Positions 17,801 through 25,174 of a DNA stretch of 39,374 nucleotides are shown here, in pieces. The DNA comes from JAPLDB01 sp038206355 (GTDB lineage Bacteria > Bacteroidota > Bacteroidia > AKYH767-A > 2013-40CM-41-45): contig JBBRAY010000039.1 in the NCBI GenBank assembly GCA_038206355.1, positions 1 to 39,374 on the forward strand, read 5' to 3'. Position 1 is the stretch's first letter; the number at the start of each line of letters is the position of its first letter. The translations under genes and the position numbers were made by a program. A model generated the notes under the pieces. The model saw only the letters and a program-made list of their open reading frames with translations, was not told where the DNA came from and did not search any database.

Positions 17801-17903
17801 AATTGTGGTGATTGGTGGATTATTGTTTTCACTCATCCTTACTTTATACGTTATCCCCGCAGTATATTCATTCCTGTCACGCGAAAAGAAAAAGAGCGAC
17901 TAG
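14841..17903 (+). CDS. RND family efflux pump, HAE-1 (AcrB-like) inner membrane subunit
   Basis: The 1020-residue protein has the full AcrB/MdtC-type architecture: TM1 at ~10-30, the first porter domain (with PPVITVRTNYTGANADVIES), TM2-6 near 335-480, a second porter domain, and TM8-12 near 865-1015. The proton-relay motif of TM4 is present as GLVVDDGIVVTEN (the two adjacent Asp), and GLVTKNGIMMVEFANQ of TM10 supplies the expected Lys. It uses proton-motive force to export hydrophobic compounds through the adaptor and TolC encoded on either side. The TolC gene starts 6 bases after its stop, so these two are co-transcribed. Substrates cannot be told from sequence. Confidence 0.95.
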   Translation: MNLSSVSINRPVLAIVMSLVIILFGGIGYTFLGVREFPSIDPPVITVRTNYTGANADVIESQITEPLEKAINGIAGVRTISSASNLGSSSITVEFNLDADLEAAANDVRDKVSQAVRQLPQDIDGLPIVTKSDANSDAILSLTLESTSRTQLEVSDYAENVISERLQTIPGVSTIQIWGQKRFAMRIWLDPAKMAAFKLTPLDVKNALDRESVELPTGKIEGNTTELIVKTKGRLMNEIEFNNLILSNSGDKTVHLRDVGYAVLGPEVEETNLKNNGVPMVGCGVVPQPGANYIDIADEFHKRVEQIQKELPADYKLGMALDNTKFVKKSISEVKETLLIAIILVILIIYLFFRDWIIALRPLIDIPVSLIGAFFIMYLFGFSINVLTLLAIVLATGLVVDDGIVVTENIFKKVEKGMNPFQAAHEGTKEIFFVVVSTSITLAAVFMPVIFLQGFVGRLFREFGVVLAGAVLISAFVSLTLTPMLNARLLRTNRKHSKFYEMTEPFFERMMSGYRNSLGNFMKRRWLGWGILGASVILIFWIGSLLQSELSPLEDRSWFRIISTAPEGTSYESMDHYMDKLSKMVNDSVPEKRIILTVTAPSFSGSGAVNTGFGRVMLTDPGERERTQQQIVDNVSAAARKLPEARTFFIQEQSISAGGGPRGTLPVQFVIQAPNFEKLKDVLPKFMAEVNKDSVFLGSDVNLKFNRPELQITIDRDRARALGVSVMDIAQTLQLSLSGQRFGYFPMNGKQYQVIGQFDRANRDETLDLKSIYVRNKTGDLVQLDNVVMVEEVSSPPQLYHYNRYMSATVSAGLAPGRTIGDGIAEMEKISKKLLDDSFSTALTGSSRDFAESSSNILFAFVLALVLIYLVLAAQFESFIDPITIMLTVPLALSGALFSLWYFNQTLNIFSQIGMIMLIGLVTKNGIMMVEFANQLKENGVHKLQAIHEAAVMRLRPILMTSIATMLGALPIALALGAGSRSRVSMGIVVIGGLLFSLILTLYVIPAVYSFLSREKKKSD

Positions 17904-17909
17904 AAATTA

Positions 17910-19289
17910 ATGATGAAATCAAAGCTATCAATATCAGGCAGGCAAAATCCCGACATGTACAAGATGGAAATTCACATGAGAAGTGGGAATTTATTGTCCG
18001 GCACTCTTATTATATTCTTGATTTTTTGCTCTTCCGCTTTTTCACAGGAAAAACTTTCATTGCAGGATGCCATTTCTACTGCTTTAAAAAACAACTGTTC
18101 CATTCTCATTTCGAGAAATGATGCAGCAATAAACAGCAATGACAATACTGCCGGCAATGCGGGAATTTTACCGTCAGTAACTGCAAACGGAGGAGTGGTT
18201 CAGAATGAAAATAATCTCAAACAAAATTATACAGATGGAAGAGTAGTTGACAGAAATAATGTAGGTTCATCTGCAATAAATGCCGGCGCGTCATTGAACT
18301 GGACTTTATTTGATGGAATGAAAATGTTCATCACAAAAAATAAACTTGGTGAAATGGCCGCAAGGGGAGAGGCGGTATATAAAATTGAAATTGAGAATAC
18401 TGTACAACAGGTTATTGCATCTTATTTTAGTATTGCACAGCAACAGAAACTGATTGCGTCTACAGATCTGATCATCGGTATTGACAGTGAGCGGGTGGCG
18501 CTTGCACAGGTACGGATGGATGTTGGTTCGGGTTCCCGTCTGGATTGGTTGCAGGCCAAAGTTGATTTAAATGAACAGCTTTCAGTGAGGATGAAACAAA
18601 AGGCAACGTTGGAAGAGAATAAAGACAAACTTAATTACCTGCTTTCCCGAAAACCCGGAACTGATTTTTCCGTCAGTGATTCAATTGTGATTAATTATCA
18701 TCCGTTGCCTGAATCGTTACGCAATACTGTTCATCAAAATAATTTTTCAATTCTGAAGGCGCAGCGGGATGAGAAAATATCGTTACTGGAAATGAAAGAA
18801 GCGAAGACCTTGCGTTCACCGGTTATTGGATTTTCGGGCGGATATACTTATCTTAAAAATAAAAGCGATGCCGGCTTCCTATTACTCAACCAAAGTACAG
18901 GGTATAATTATGGTTTGTCGCTCCGTTGGAATTTATTTGACGGATTCAATGTCAACAGAAAAATAAGAAATGCAAAGCTGGATTATCAGAGTTCAGGCTA
19001 TATGATGAAAGATATGGAGTTGCAAATATCCACACAACTGGAAAAGGCATTGCGTGATTTTAGCATCAACCTTGATATTCTTGCACTTGAAGAGGATAAC
19101 ATTTTGCTGGCAAAAGAAAATCTTGAGGTAGCATTTGAACGGTTCCGTACCGGATTATCCAATTCGCTTGATTTGAAAAATGCGCAACTCAGTTTTCAGA
19201 ATTCAGAATTACGTTTGGTAAATGCCCAATATGCAGCGAAAATTTCCGAAACAGAATTGATGAGGCTGAACGGGGAACTGGTGAAATGA
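17910..19289 (+). CDS. TolC-family outer membrane efflux channel
   Basis: The protein has two OEP repeats (pfam02321): one beginning LSLQDAISTALKNNCSILIS and another around LKAQRDEKISLLEMKEAKTL, with YNYGLSLRWNLFDGFNVNRK typical of a TolC barrel strand; the helical barrel hairpins follow each. The channel completes the tripartite pump. The annotated frame of 459 residues begins at 17910, but the signal peptide (GTLIIFLIFCSSAFSQ) lies unusually deep, so the real start may be the ATG at 17976 (MRSGNLLSG), which gives about 437 residues and a normal signal peptide. No lipobox Cys is seen. Confidence 0.93.
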   Translation: MMKSKLSISGRQNPDMYKMEIHMRSGNLLSGTLIIFLIFCSSAFSQEKLSLQDAISTALKNNCSILISRNDAAINSNDNTAGNAGILPSVTANGGVVQNENNLKQNYTDGRVVDRNNVGSSAINAGASLNWTLFDGMKMFITKNKLGEMAARGEAVYKIEIENTVQQVIASYFSIAQQQKLIASTDLIIGIDSERVALAQVRMDVGSGSRLDWLQAKVDLNEQLSVRMKQKATLEENKDKLNYLLSRKPGTDFSVSDSIVINYHPLPESLRNTVHQNNFSILKAQRDEKISLLEMKEAKTLRSPVIGFSGGYTYLKNKSDAGFLLLNQSTGYNYGLSLRWNLFDGFNVNRKIRNAKLDYQSSGYMMKDMELQISTQLEKALRDFSINLDILALEEDNILLAKENLEVAFERFRTGLSNSLDLKNAQLSFQNSELRLVNAQYAAKISETELMRLNGELVK

Positions 19290-19376
19290 ATAATTCTATG
19301 ATTTTCTCAACCATAGAGTTCACCACTGCTTAATACGAACCACCTGCTTGCAATGCGTATTTAATTATTATTTTTT

Positions 19377-19630
19377 AGCCCCATCGGGGCGGCCTGTTTT
19401 TATAATTCAACGCAAACAATTAATCCGGTACAGCTCCGTAGGAGCCCCCTGTTTGTAGTGAGCAATAATGGAGAAATGTATTGAGCCCCATCGGGGCGGC
19501 CTGTTTTTATAATTCATCGCAAACAATTAATCCAGTAAAGCTCCGTAGGAGCCCCCTGTTTGTAGAGCAATAATGGAGAAATGTATTGAGCCCCATCGGG
19601 GCGGCCTGTTTGTAGCCCCGTAGGGGCGCC
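19377..19630 (+). repeat. REP hairpin array left of the RAYT gene (six hairpins)
   Basis: Six 13-base hairpins with 5-bp stems and 3-base loops lie at 19378-19390, 19433-19445, 19485-19497, 19540-19552, 19590-19602 and 19615-19627. Stems are GCCCC/GGGGC or GCTCC/GGAGC and loops ATC or GTA, so stem position 3 varies with compensation. They are arranged as 2.4 tandem units of 105-107 bases (units start at 19377, 19484 and 19589). Most hairpins are followed by CCTGTTT, and the last is preceded by GTAG, the tetranucleotide associated with REPs recognised by RAYT proteins. Confidence 0.85.
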
Positions 19631-19743
19631 ATATATTTTTATTTATTAATATGATTGATACCACAATTTCAATATAATATGAATGACATAAAATACCTGA
19701 TTTATCGGATGTGTATTCACATGGCTTTTAAAACATTTGCGCC

Positions 19744-20211
19744 ATGGCAAATACATATACTCAAATTTATATTCAAATCGTTTTCGCAGTAAGCGGTAGA
19801 CGAAATCTCATCGCTAAAGAAAATAGGGAGGAGTTACACAAATACATAACAGGCATTGTTCAGGCCGAAAGACGCAACCAAAAAATGCTCTCGATTTTTT
19901 GCATGCCGGATCATTTGCATATGTTGGTGGGAATAAAAGCACCCGTGTCAATTTCGGATTTGGTACGGGATGTAAAGGCCGGTTCATCAAAATTCATTAA
20001 TGATAGTCATTGGATGAAGGGGCAATTCAACTGGCAGGAAGGGTTTGGTGCTTTTTCATATTCAAAGAGTCAAATTGATAGTGTGGCGAAATATATTTTG
20101 AATCAGGAAGAGCATCATCAAAGAATAACTTTCAGAGAAGAATACATTGAGTTTTTGGATGAATATGAAATTGAATATGATGAGCGATATTTATTTGAAT
20201 GGATTGAATAA
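19744..20211 (+). CDS. REP-associated tyrosine transposase (IS200/IS605-like Y1 HUH family)
   Basis: The 155-residue protein starts MANTYTQIYIQIVFAVSGR and has the HUH motif in MPDHLHMLV (H57, H59) and the C-terminal helix VAKYILNQEEHH with the candidate catalytic tyrosine Y117. The phrase GFGAFSYSKSQID and the tail TFREEYIEFLDEYEIEYDERYL are typical of the Bacteroidota branch of TnpA_REP/RAYT proteins. Such single-copy transposase relatives cut single-stranded REP DNA and are thought to spread REP hairpins rather than themselves. Hairpin arrays stand on both sides in opposite orientation (19377-19630 and 20262-20430), which strongly supports RAYT rather than a plain IS200 element. No TnpB gene is present. 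The frame is intact and looks functional. Confidence 0.88.
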   Translation: MANTYTQIYIQIVFAVSGRRNLIAKENREELHKYITGIVQAERRNQKMLSIFCMPDHLHMLVGIKAPVSISDLVRDVKAGSSKFINDSHWMKGQFNWQEGFGAFSYSKSQIDSVAKYILNQEEHHQRITFREEYIEFLDEYEIEYDERYLFEWIE

Positions 20212-20261
20212 TATGGACGATCGGAATGTCGGGATCAAACAGGATAAAAAATTGTGGGATG

Positions 20262-20430
20262 AACAGGTCGCTCCTACAGAGCTAAAAACCTGACGCACCT
20301 GCGGTGCTACAAACAGGTCGCTCCTACGGAGCTGGAAGGGGGACATTGAATATGAAAAACAGGTCGCTCCTACAGAGCTAAAAACCTGACGCACCTGCGG
20401 TGCTACAAACAGGCCGCTCCTACGGAGCTT
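20262..20430 (-). repeat. REP hairpin array right of the RAYT gene (six hairpins, opposite orientation)
   Basis: Two tandem units with 96-base period (starting 20262 and 20358) carry hairpins at 20270-20282, 20295-20307, 20320-20332, 20366-20378, 20391-20403 and 20416-20428. Read on the minus strand the stems are GCTCC/GGAGC, GCTCT/GGAGC and GCACC/GGTGC with loops GTA or GCA, followed by GACCTGTTTGTAG or GTCAGGTTTTTAG, so GTAG or TTAG precedes the next hairpin. Orientation is opposite to the left array, so the two arrays face each other across the transposase gene. Confidence 0.85.
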
Positions 20431-20467
20431 TGATCATAACATTTTCAATATTGTTGAACAGAACAAA

Positions 20468-20475
20468 TATATTTG
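20468..20475 (+). promoter_or_regulatory. -7 box upstream of the AlkA-like gene
   Basis: TATATTTG is a perfect TAnnTTTG. The nearest TTG (20451-20453) is 14 bases upstream, slightly closer than the usual 17-23. Transcription would start about 18 bases before the ATG at 20500. The box lies 37 bases beyond the last REP hairpin. Confidence 0.55.
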
Positions 20476-20499
20476 ACGTCCGATTTTAACGGACAAATC

Positions 20500-21102
20500 A
20501 TGCCTCATATTAAACATCTGTCAAAAGATAAAAATCTGAAAAAAGCAATCGTCAAATCCGGGCGACTTGAATTGAAGAAGCGAAAAAATATTTTTATTTA
20601 CCTCGTGAAATCAATTACATCACAACAACTTTCTACAAAAGTTGCAGAGGTGATCTTTAACAGGTTTATCAATTTGTTCGGAGAAATAGAACCCAAGCCA
20701 CAACAGGTTCTTGAATTGAAACATGAACAACTACGTGCTATCGGACTGAGCAATTCAAAAGTTACATACATTCAGAATGTGGCCCGCTTCGCAATTGAAA
20801 AAGGCCTCGATGTTAAAGTGCTGAATAAAATGGGAAATGAAGAACTGATCGAATACCTCACGGAAATAAAAGGCGTAGGGCGGTGGACGGCAGAAATGAT
20901 CATGATGTTTGCTCTTGGAAGAGAAGATGTGTTTGCCGTTGATGACCTCGGAATTCAGATGGCAATGAAAAATCTTTTTAAGCTGAAACCACGTGATACG
21001 AAAGGATTAAAGAAAAAAATGCTGCTTATCTCTGAAAGCTGGTCGCCGTACAGGACATATGCATGCATGTATTTGTGGAGATGGAAAGATGGTAAATACT
21101 AA
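20500..21102 (+). CDS. DNA-3-methyladenine glycosylase II-like (AlkA family)
   Basis: This HhH-GPD superfamily enzyme removes alkylated bases from DNA, leaving an abasic site for repair. The 200-residue protein has ITSQQLSTKVAEVIFNRF (~39-56), the helix-hairpin-helix LTEIKGVGRWTAEMIMMF (~120-137) and the catalytic Asp region VFAVDDLGI (D148/D149), with a C-terminal SWSPYRTYACMYLWRW typical of the AlkA subfamily. No four-Cys Fe-S loop is present, unlike Nth/MutY. The start ATG at 20500 (MPHIKHLSKD) is preferred to the TTG at 20473, which is part of the promoter box. It lacks the N-terminal domain of E. coli AlkA, as is common for compact bacterial members. Confidence 0.92.
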   Translation: MPHIKHLSKDKNLKKAIVKSGRLELKKRKNIFIYLVKSITSQQLSTKVAEVIFNRFINLFGEIEPKPQQVLELKHEQLRAIGLSNSKVTYIQNVARFAIEKGLDVKVLNKMGNEELIEYLTEIKGVGRWTAEMIMMFALGREDVFAVDDLGIQMAMKNLFKLKPRDTKGLKKKMLLISESWSPYRTYACMYLWRWKDGKY

Positions 21103-21180
21103 TTGCGAATCCAATCGAATCTACCAATCGTTCTTGCTTAAATGTATGAAGTAGAAATTGAATCTATGTAAAAGAATGAA

Positions 21181-21211
21181 AAGATTTTGGGTTTCTCAAT
21201 CCAGAAATCTT
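21181..21211. terminator. Possible bidirectional terminator hairpin between convergent genes
   Basis: AAGATTT (21181-21187) pairs with AAATCTT (21205-21211), extended by TGG/CCA with one bulge. It sits between and partly inside the 3' end of the minus-strand gene at 21196. There is no strong T run, so confidence is low. Confidence 0.3.
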
Positions 21212-21594
21212 GATTTCAATTCCGGTGTCGGAATCATGCAAGAATCTTTTTTTCCGAAAAGCTTGTAACGGTATTTTGAAATGAGGTTGTAAACTGCATC
21301 ACTTATAAAGGATGGAAATACATATAACAAAACAGATATTTTCCAAATCCCGTCAAGCTGCCGCGCAATCTTAAGTACAGCCCCGGAACGCAAATAAATT
21401 TTTGAATCTTCTACAAGAATAATTGTTTTTAAGCGGTCAATAGGAAAATTAAATGTCTTTAAAATTTTTTCTGCTGAAGACGATTGAAGGGAAGCAAATT
21501 TAAATTTTCCGCTTTTGTCATTCCTGATTACAAACTGAACAAAACCATTGCAGAGATTACAAACGCCATCAAAGATAATTATTGAGCCTTCCAT
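21196..21594 (-). CDS. DCC family thiol-disulfide oxidoreductase (DUF393)
   Basis: The 132-residue protein opens with MEGSIIIFDGVCNLCNGFVQ; the motif DGVCNLC (residues 9-15) is the signature of the DCC/DUF393 family (pfam04134). Further conserved pieces are FASLQSSSAEKIL, the block around LVEDSKIYLRSGAVLKIAR, and YRLFG-like YRYKLFGKKDSCMIPTPEL near the end. Family members are predicted thioredoxin-like oxidoreductases of unknown substrate. It is convergent with the AlkA-like gene and 70 bases upstream of it in transcription direction lies the end of the acyltransferase gene, which may share its transcript. Confidence 0.9.
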   Translation of the reverse strand: MEGSIIIFDGVCNLCNGFVQFVIRNDKSGKFKFASLQSSSAEKILKTFNFPIDRLKTIILVEDSKIYLRSGAVLKIARQLDGIWKISVLLYVFPSFISDAVYNLISKYRYKLFGKKDSCMIPTPELKSRFLD

Positions 21595-21664
21595 TTAAAT
21601 TGCAGATTATTCACAATTCAGAGTTTTTCATCCGGGGTAAAACGACGATGTGTAATTGCTTCCT

Positions 21665-22462
21665 TCAGGAGGAAAGCGCTTCTTCATTGAAAGCTTTTTT
21701 TTCTTCCGAAAAATATTTTGGATAAGCCTCTCTCAATGGACCTGAGATGATTTCATATACCTGATGCTTCAGTTTTTCTAAATCTTTATCCGTCATCCCT
21801 TTGGTTTCAATAGGCTCATGCACAACAATTCTTGCAATTCCCGGATGACCCACACGCCTGTGAAAATCATCGGGAATCAATCTCCAGTTATTGATGAATG
21901 TTACAGGTACTATAGGAATTTGTTTTTCAATTGCTAGTCTGAACGGCCCGTTTTTAAACCTGCCCATGCATGGTCCGTTATGGTGAATCGTTCCCTCAGG
22001 AAAAAGATTGATACTGATCCCTTTGTCAAGATCAGAAGATGCGCGTAAATAAGCACGGTGAGATTCTTTTATACTTTTTCTGTTCACCGGAATATTCATC
22101 CGCTCAAAAAATTTTCCGAACAAAGGAACTTTCCTTAATTCAATCTTTCCCATGCTGTGAAAATAAACAGGCATGGAAATATAAATAAGCATGATGTCTA
22201 GGTAGGAGGTATGGTTCGGACAAATTACGTAGGAGTGATTTCGTTCCGGTTTTTTTCTATAGTCGATTTTGTAAAATATTCCTGCAGGAAAAAGAATAAA
22301 ATGTGCCCATACCTTTTTCAGTCGGAAAACTTTCGGGAACCATTTTTCGCGGCTTAACAAGATTAGAAAAACAGGGTAAAAAAGAAAAAATGTAATTACA
22401 GCATTGGTGAAAAATAAGCTTCGCCATAGCCATTGAAAGGGGAATAAAATGTATCGGATCAT
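21665..22462 (-). CDS. 1-acyl-sn-glycerol-3-phosphate acyltransferase-like protein (PlsC family)
   Basis: Starting at the ATG complement of 22460-22462 (MIRYILFPFQWLWRS) the protein has 265 residues. Two membrane helices occupy ~10-37, followed by the acyltransferase motifs NHTSYLD (H84, D89), GKIELRKVPLFG (~105-116), FPEGT (154-158) and VPVTFIN (~175-181). It should transfer an acyl chain to lysophosphatidic acid or a related lipid at the inner membrane. A longer frame to 22570 exists, but its extra 36 residues are not conserved in type and overlap the divergent accB promoter region. A role in acylating the DAR pigment or lipids encoded further on is possible but unproven. Confidence 0.88.
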   Translation of the reverse strand: MIRYILFPFQWLWRSLFFTNAVITFFLFYPVFLILLSREKWFPKVFRLKKVWAHFILFPAGIFYKIDYRKKPERNHSYVICPNHTSYLDIMLIYISMPVYFHSMGKIELRKVPLFGKFFERMNIPVNRKSIKESHRAYLRASSDLDKGISINLFPEGTIHHNGPCMGRFKNGPFRLAIEKQIPIVPVTFINNWRLIPDDFHRRVGHPGIARIVVHEPIETKGMTDKDLEKLKHQVYEIISGPLREAYPKYFSEEKKAFNEEALSS

Positions 22463-22619
22463 GCAGGAGTAAGGCTGCCAAAATACTAAAATGGAATGAG
22501 CCGAAGGACGAAATACAAGCGTAACGGGAATAAGTACATCCATTTTGAAACAAAAAATCAGGCTTTCCATGGATATAACCTGCTCAACATGCTTAAATCC
22601 AGTGATCTAAAAAGAATTC

Positions 22620-22648
22620 TTGTGGGTTTAAGATATTTTCTATTTTTG
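22620..22648 (+). promoter_or_regulatory. Promoter of accB-accC
   Basis: TTG (22620-22622), an 18-base spacer and TATTTTTG (22641-22648) fit the Bacteroidota consensus. The predicted transcript starts near 22655, about 13 bases before the accB ATG at 22668. Confidence 0.75.
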
Positions 22649-22667
22649 ACTACCTAAAATTCAAAAA

Positions 22668-23156
22668 ATGAACCTAAAAGATATTGAGGCACTGATCAAA
22701 TTTGTACAAAAGACCGGTGTTAGTGAAGTTAGCATTGACCAGAAAGACTTAAAGATTACCATAAAAACTCATGCGGCTCCTCAACAGGTGATTCAGGCAA
22801 ATATTCCGACTGCCAATTATACTCCGATGCCTGCTGCTCCACAAATTCCTGCAGTTGCTGCCTCTGCTCCTGTTTCTACAGAAGCGCCGAAACCGAAAGG
22901 CACTGATGAATCAAAATACATTACCGTTAAAAGTCCTATGATCGGAACTTTTTATCGTTCCTCAACTCCTGACAAACCCGTTTTTGTAAATGTCGGAGAT
23001 GAAATAAAACAAGGTAAAGTACTTTGTATAATCGAAGCGATGAAGCTTTTTAATGAAATAGAAAGCGAAGTCACAGGAAAAATTGTCAAAGTATTGGCTG
23101 ATAATTCTTCCCCGGTTGAATATGACCAACCATTATTTTTAGTCGATCCAAGTTAA
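22668..23156 (+). CDS. accB: Biotin carboxyl carrier protein of acetyl-CoA carboxylase
   Basis: AccB carries the biotin that AccC carboxylates and that then donates CO2 to acetyl-CoA in the first step of fatty acid synthesis. The 162-residue protein has the N-terminal helix MNLKDIEALIKFVQKTGVSE, an Ala/Pro-rich linker (~35-80) and a C-terminal biotinyl domain with KSPMIGTFYRS (~88-98) and the biotinylation site EAMK (K126). All are standard. accC follows on the same strand after 107 bases that hold inverted heptamer arrays. The carboxyltransferase genes accA and accD are not in the window. Confidence 0.96.
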   Translation: MNLKDIEALIKFVQKTGVSEVSIDQKDLKITIKTHAAPQQVIQANIPTANYTPMPAAPQIPAVAASAPVSTEAPKPKGTDESKYITVKSPMIGTFYRSSTPDKPVFVNVGDEIKQGKVLCIIEAMKLFNEIESEVTGKIVKVLADNSSPVEYDQPLFLVDPS

Positions 23157-23159
23157 ACA

Positions 23160-23244
23160 GTTGTCCGTTATCAGTTATCCGTTGCCCGTTATTAGTTATA
23201 CGAAATTAGTATTCAGGTTTCCGGAATAACAATTAACGTATAAC
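23160..23244. repeat. Inverted pair of heptamer arrays between accB and accC
   Basis: Left arm, plus strand, 23160-23201: six 7-base words in exact register with consensus GTTRTNN (for example GTTATCA at 23167 and GTTGCCC at 23181). Core 23202-23223 (22 bases). Right arm, minus strand, 23224-23244: three words, GTTATAC, GTTAATT and GTTATTC. The word GTTATAC is shared by both arms. The tract begins 4 bases after the accB stop and ends 19 bases before the accC ATG, so it would be transcribed within the operon and could fold into a long imperfect hairpin. Confidence 0.8.
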
Positions 23245-23263
23245 CGATACCATTATTACCACT

Positions 23264-24607
23264 ATGTTCAAAAAAATACTGATTGCAAACAGAGGTGAAA
23301 TAGCGCTTAGAATCATCCGTACATGCAAGGAAATGAACATTAAAACGATTGCGGTTTATTCTACAGCCGACAAAGACAGTTTGCATGTTCGTTTTGCCGA
23401 TGAAGCTGTTTGTATCGGACCTCCGCCCAGTCGTGATTCATACCTCAACATACCAAGAATTATTGCCGCCGCTGAAATCACCAATGCAGATGCCATTCAT
23501 CCCGGTTATGGATTTCTTTCTGAGAATTCAAAATTCAGTTCTGTATGCGCCGAACATGGAATAAAATTTATCGGCGCTACCCCTGATCAGATTGATGGAA
23601 TGGGCGACAAGAGTAATGCAAAGGCTACCATGAAGAAGGCCGGTGTTCCTACTATTCCGGGTTCAGAAGGGCTTTTGAAAGATGTTGATGATGCAATCAA
23701 CAATGCAAAAAAAATCGGATATCCCGTCATCATGAAAGCTACTGCAGGTGGCGGTGGACGCGGGATGCGTATCGTATGGAATGATGAAGAAATTCCTGCT
23801 GCCTGGGAAAGTGCAAGGCAGGAAGCCGGTGCTGCTTTCGGAAACGATGGCATGTACATGGAAAAATATATTGAAGAACCACGCCATATTGAAATTCAGA
23901 TTGCCGGTGACCAATATGGAAAGGCATGTCACCTGAGTGAACGCGATTGCAGCATTCAGCGCAGGCATCAGAAACTGATGGAAGAAACACCCTCACCATT
24001 CATGACGAAAGAACTTCGTGAGAAAATGGGTGAAGCAGCTATCAAAGCAGCGCTCGCCGTAAAATATGAAGGCGTTGGCACCGTTGAATTTCTCGTGGAT
24101 AAACACAGAAATTTTTATTTCATGGAGATGAATACACGTATCCAGGTGGAACATCCGATTACTGAAGAGGTGATTAACTATGACCTCGTAAAAGAGCAGA
24201 TTAAGCTTGCTGCAGGAGATCATATTTCAGGAAAAAATTATTTCCCGCAGATGCATGCCATCGAATGCCGCATCAATGCTGAAGATCCGTACAATAATTT
24301 TCGTCCGTCACCAGGACGCATTACCACGCTGCACGTTCCCGGTGGACATGGCGTTCGTGTAGACTCGCACATTTATGCCGGCTATGCCATTCCGTCTAAC
24401 TACGACAGCATGATTGCAAAGCTGATTACGATTGCGCAAACAAGAGAAGAAGCCATCAATACCATGGAGCGCGCACTCAGTGAATTTGTTGTTGAAGGTG
24501 TTAAAACAACGGTTCCTTTTCATCAGCAACTGATGAAGCATCCTGATTTTCGTGCTGGAAATTATACCACCAAATTCATGGAAAGTTTTAAGATGGAGGC
24601 TGAATAA
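23264..24607 (+). CDS. accC: Acetyl-CoA carboxylase biotin carboxylase subunit
   Basis: AccC is the ATP-dependent biotin carboxylase. The 447-residue protein has the N-terminal domain FKKILIANRGEIALRIIRTC, the PGYGFLSEN loop, ATP-grasp motifs with KATAGGGGRGMRIV (~156-169), EKYIEEPRHIEIQI and the catalytic block FMEMNTRIQVEHPITEEV (~286-303), and the C-terminal domain with MHAIECRINAEDP and FRPSPGRI. Length and motifs are those of a complete enzyme. It forms an operon with accB. Confidence 0.96.
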   Translation: MFKKILIANRGEIALRIIRTCKEMNIKTIAVYSTADKDSLHVRFADEAVCIGPPPSRDSYLNIPRIIAAAEITNADAIHPGYGFLSENSKFSSVCAEHGIKFIGATPDQIDGMGDKSNAKATMKKAGVPTIPGSEGLLKDVDDAINNAKKIGYPVIMKATAGGGGRGMRIVWNDEEIPAAWESARQEAGAAFGNDGMYMEKYIEEPRHIEIQIAGDQYGKACHLSERDCSIQRRHQKLMEETPSPFMTKELREKMGEAAIKAALAVKYEGVGTVEFLVDKHRNFYFMEMNTRIQVEHPITEEVINYDLVKEQIKLAAGDHISGKNYFPQMHAIECRINAEDPYNNFRPSPGRITTLHVPGGHGVRVDSHIYAGYAIPSNYDSMIAKLITIAQTREEAINTMERALSEFVVEGVKTTVPFHQQLMKHPDFRAGNYTTKFMESFKMEAE

Positions 24608-24681
24608 CTTTAGTTTCCTGCACCCGGGTTAATCCTTTTTTTCGATTTCACTTATAAAGGAAATAATGCAGCTTACTTTCA

Positions 24682-25173
24682 ATGAAAACTAATTTTCTTT
24701 TTTACTTTTTCTTCATTTTATTTCAGTGTTCCCATGCTGAATATTCAATTGCGGTAGCGGGCGGACTGGAAATATATTCTGCATTACAATCCAACGATAC
24801 CTCCGTGATCCGTACTCAACTTGATGCTTTGGATAAATCTTCGTTGAAAGAAAAAGATGCTTACACCGGAGCATTGATGATGAAGATGTCAGGACTGTTG
24901 AAATCAGGCATGGAAAAACTCAGCGTTTTCAAAAAAGGAAGAGTGAAACTGGAGCAAAGCATTAAGATCGATTCTTTGAATGTGGAATACCGCTTTCTTC
25001 GATTGCTAATCCAGGAGAATGTTCCCGACTTTTTAAACTACCATTCAAAAAAAGTTGAAGACGCAGGAATGATAAAAGCATCGTTTTCAAAACTTAATCC
25101 TGATTTACAGGAGACAATTATTAATTACAGTAAGAATTCGAAATTGTTAAAACCGGAAGATCTTCACAAGTAA
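24682..25173 (+). CDS. Secreted helical protein of the DAR cassette, function unknown
   Basis: The 163-residue protein has an N-terminal signal sequence (FLFYFFFILFQCSHA) and then a mainly helical body, SSLKEKDAYTGALMMKMSGL at ~53-72 and SIKIDSLNVEYRFLRLLIQE at ~93-112. The pattern, measuring lengths of helices with a segment IDSLNVEYRFLRLLIQ, suggests a TPR-like or helical-repeat fold, but no named family is certain. A single base separates its stop from the darA ATG, so it is translated with DarA and likely serves the same pathway, perhaps in the periplasm. I infer the role only from this arrangement. Confidence 0.8.
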   Translation: MKTNFLFYFFFILFQCSHAEYSIAVAGGLEIYSALQSNDTSVIRTQLDALDKSSLKEKDAYTGALMMKMSGLLKSGMEKLSVFKKGRVKLEQSIKIDSLNVEYRFLRLLIQENVPDFLNYHSKKVEDAGMIKASFSKLNPDLQETIINYSKNSKLLKPEDLHK

Positions 25174-25174
25174 A

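Noticed and set aside
19377..19630. Spaced repeats that could be taken for a CRISPR array
   Set aside because: The repeats are tandem 105-107-base units including their spacers, with palindromic 13-base cores; spacers are repeated, not unique, and no cas genes are near. The RAYT gene explains them better.
19732..19739. AACATTTG as a -7 box for the RAYT gene
   Set aside because: Transcription would start at or after the ATG at 19744 and the match is imperfect.
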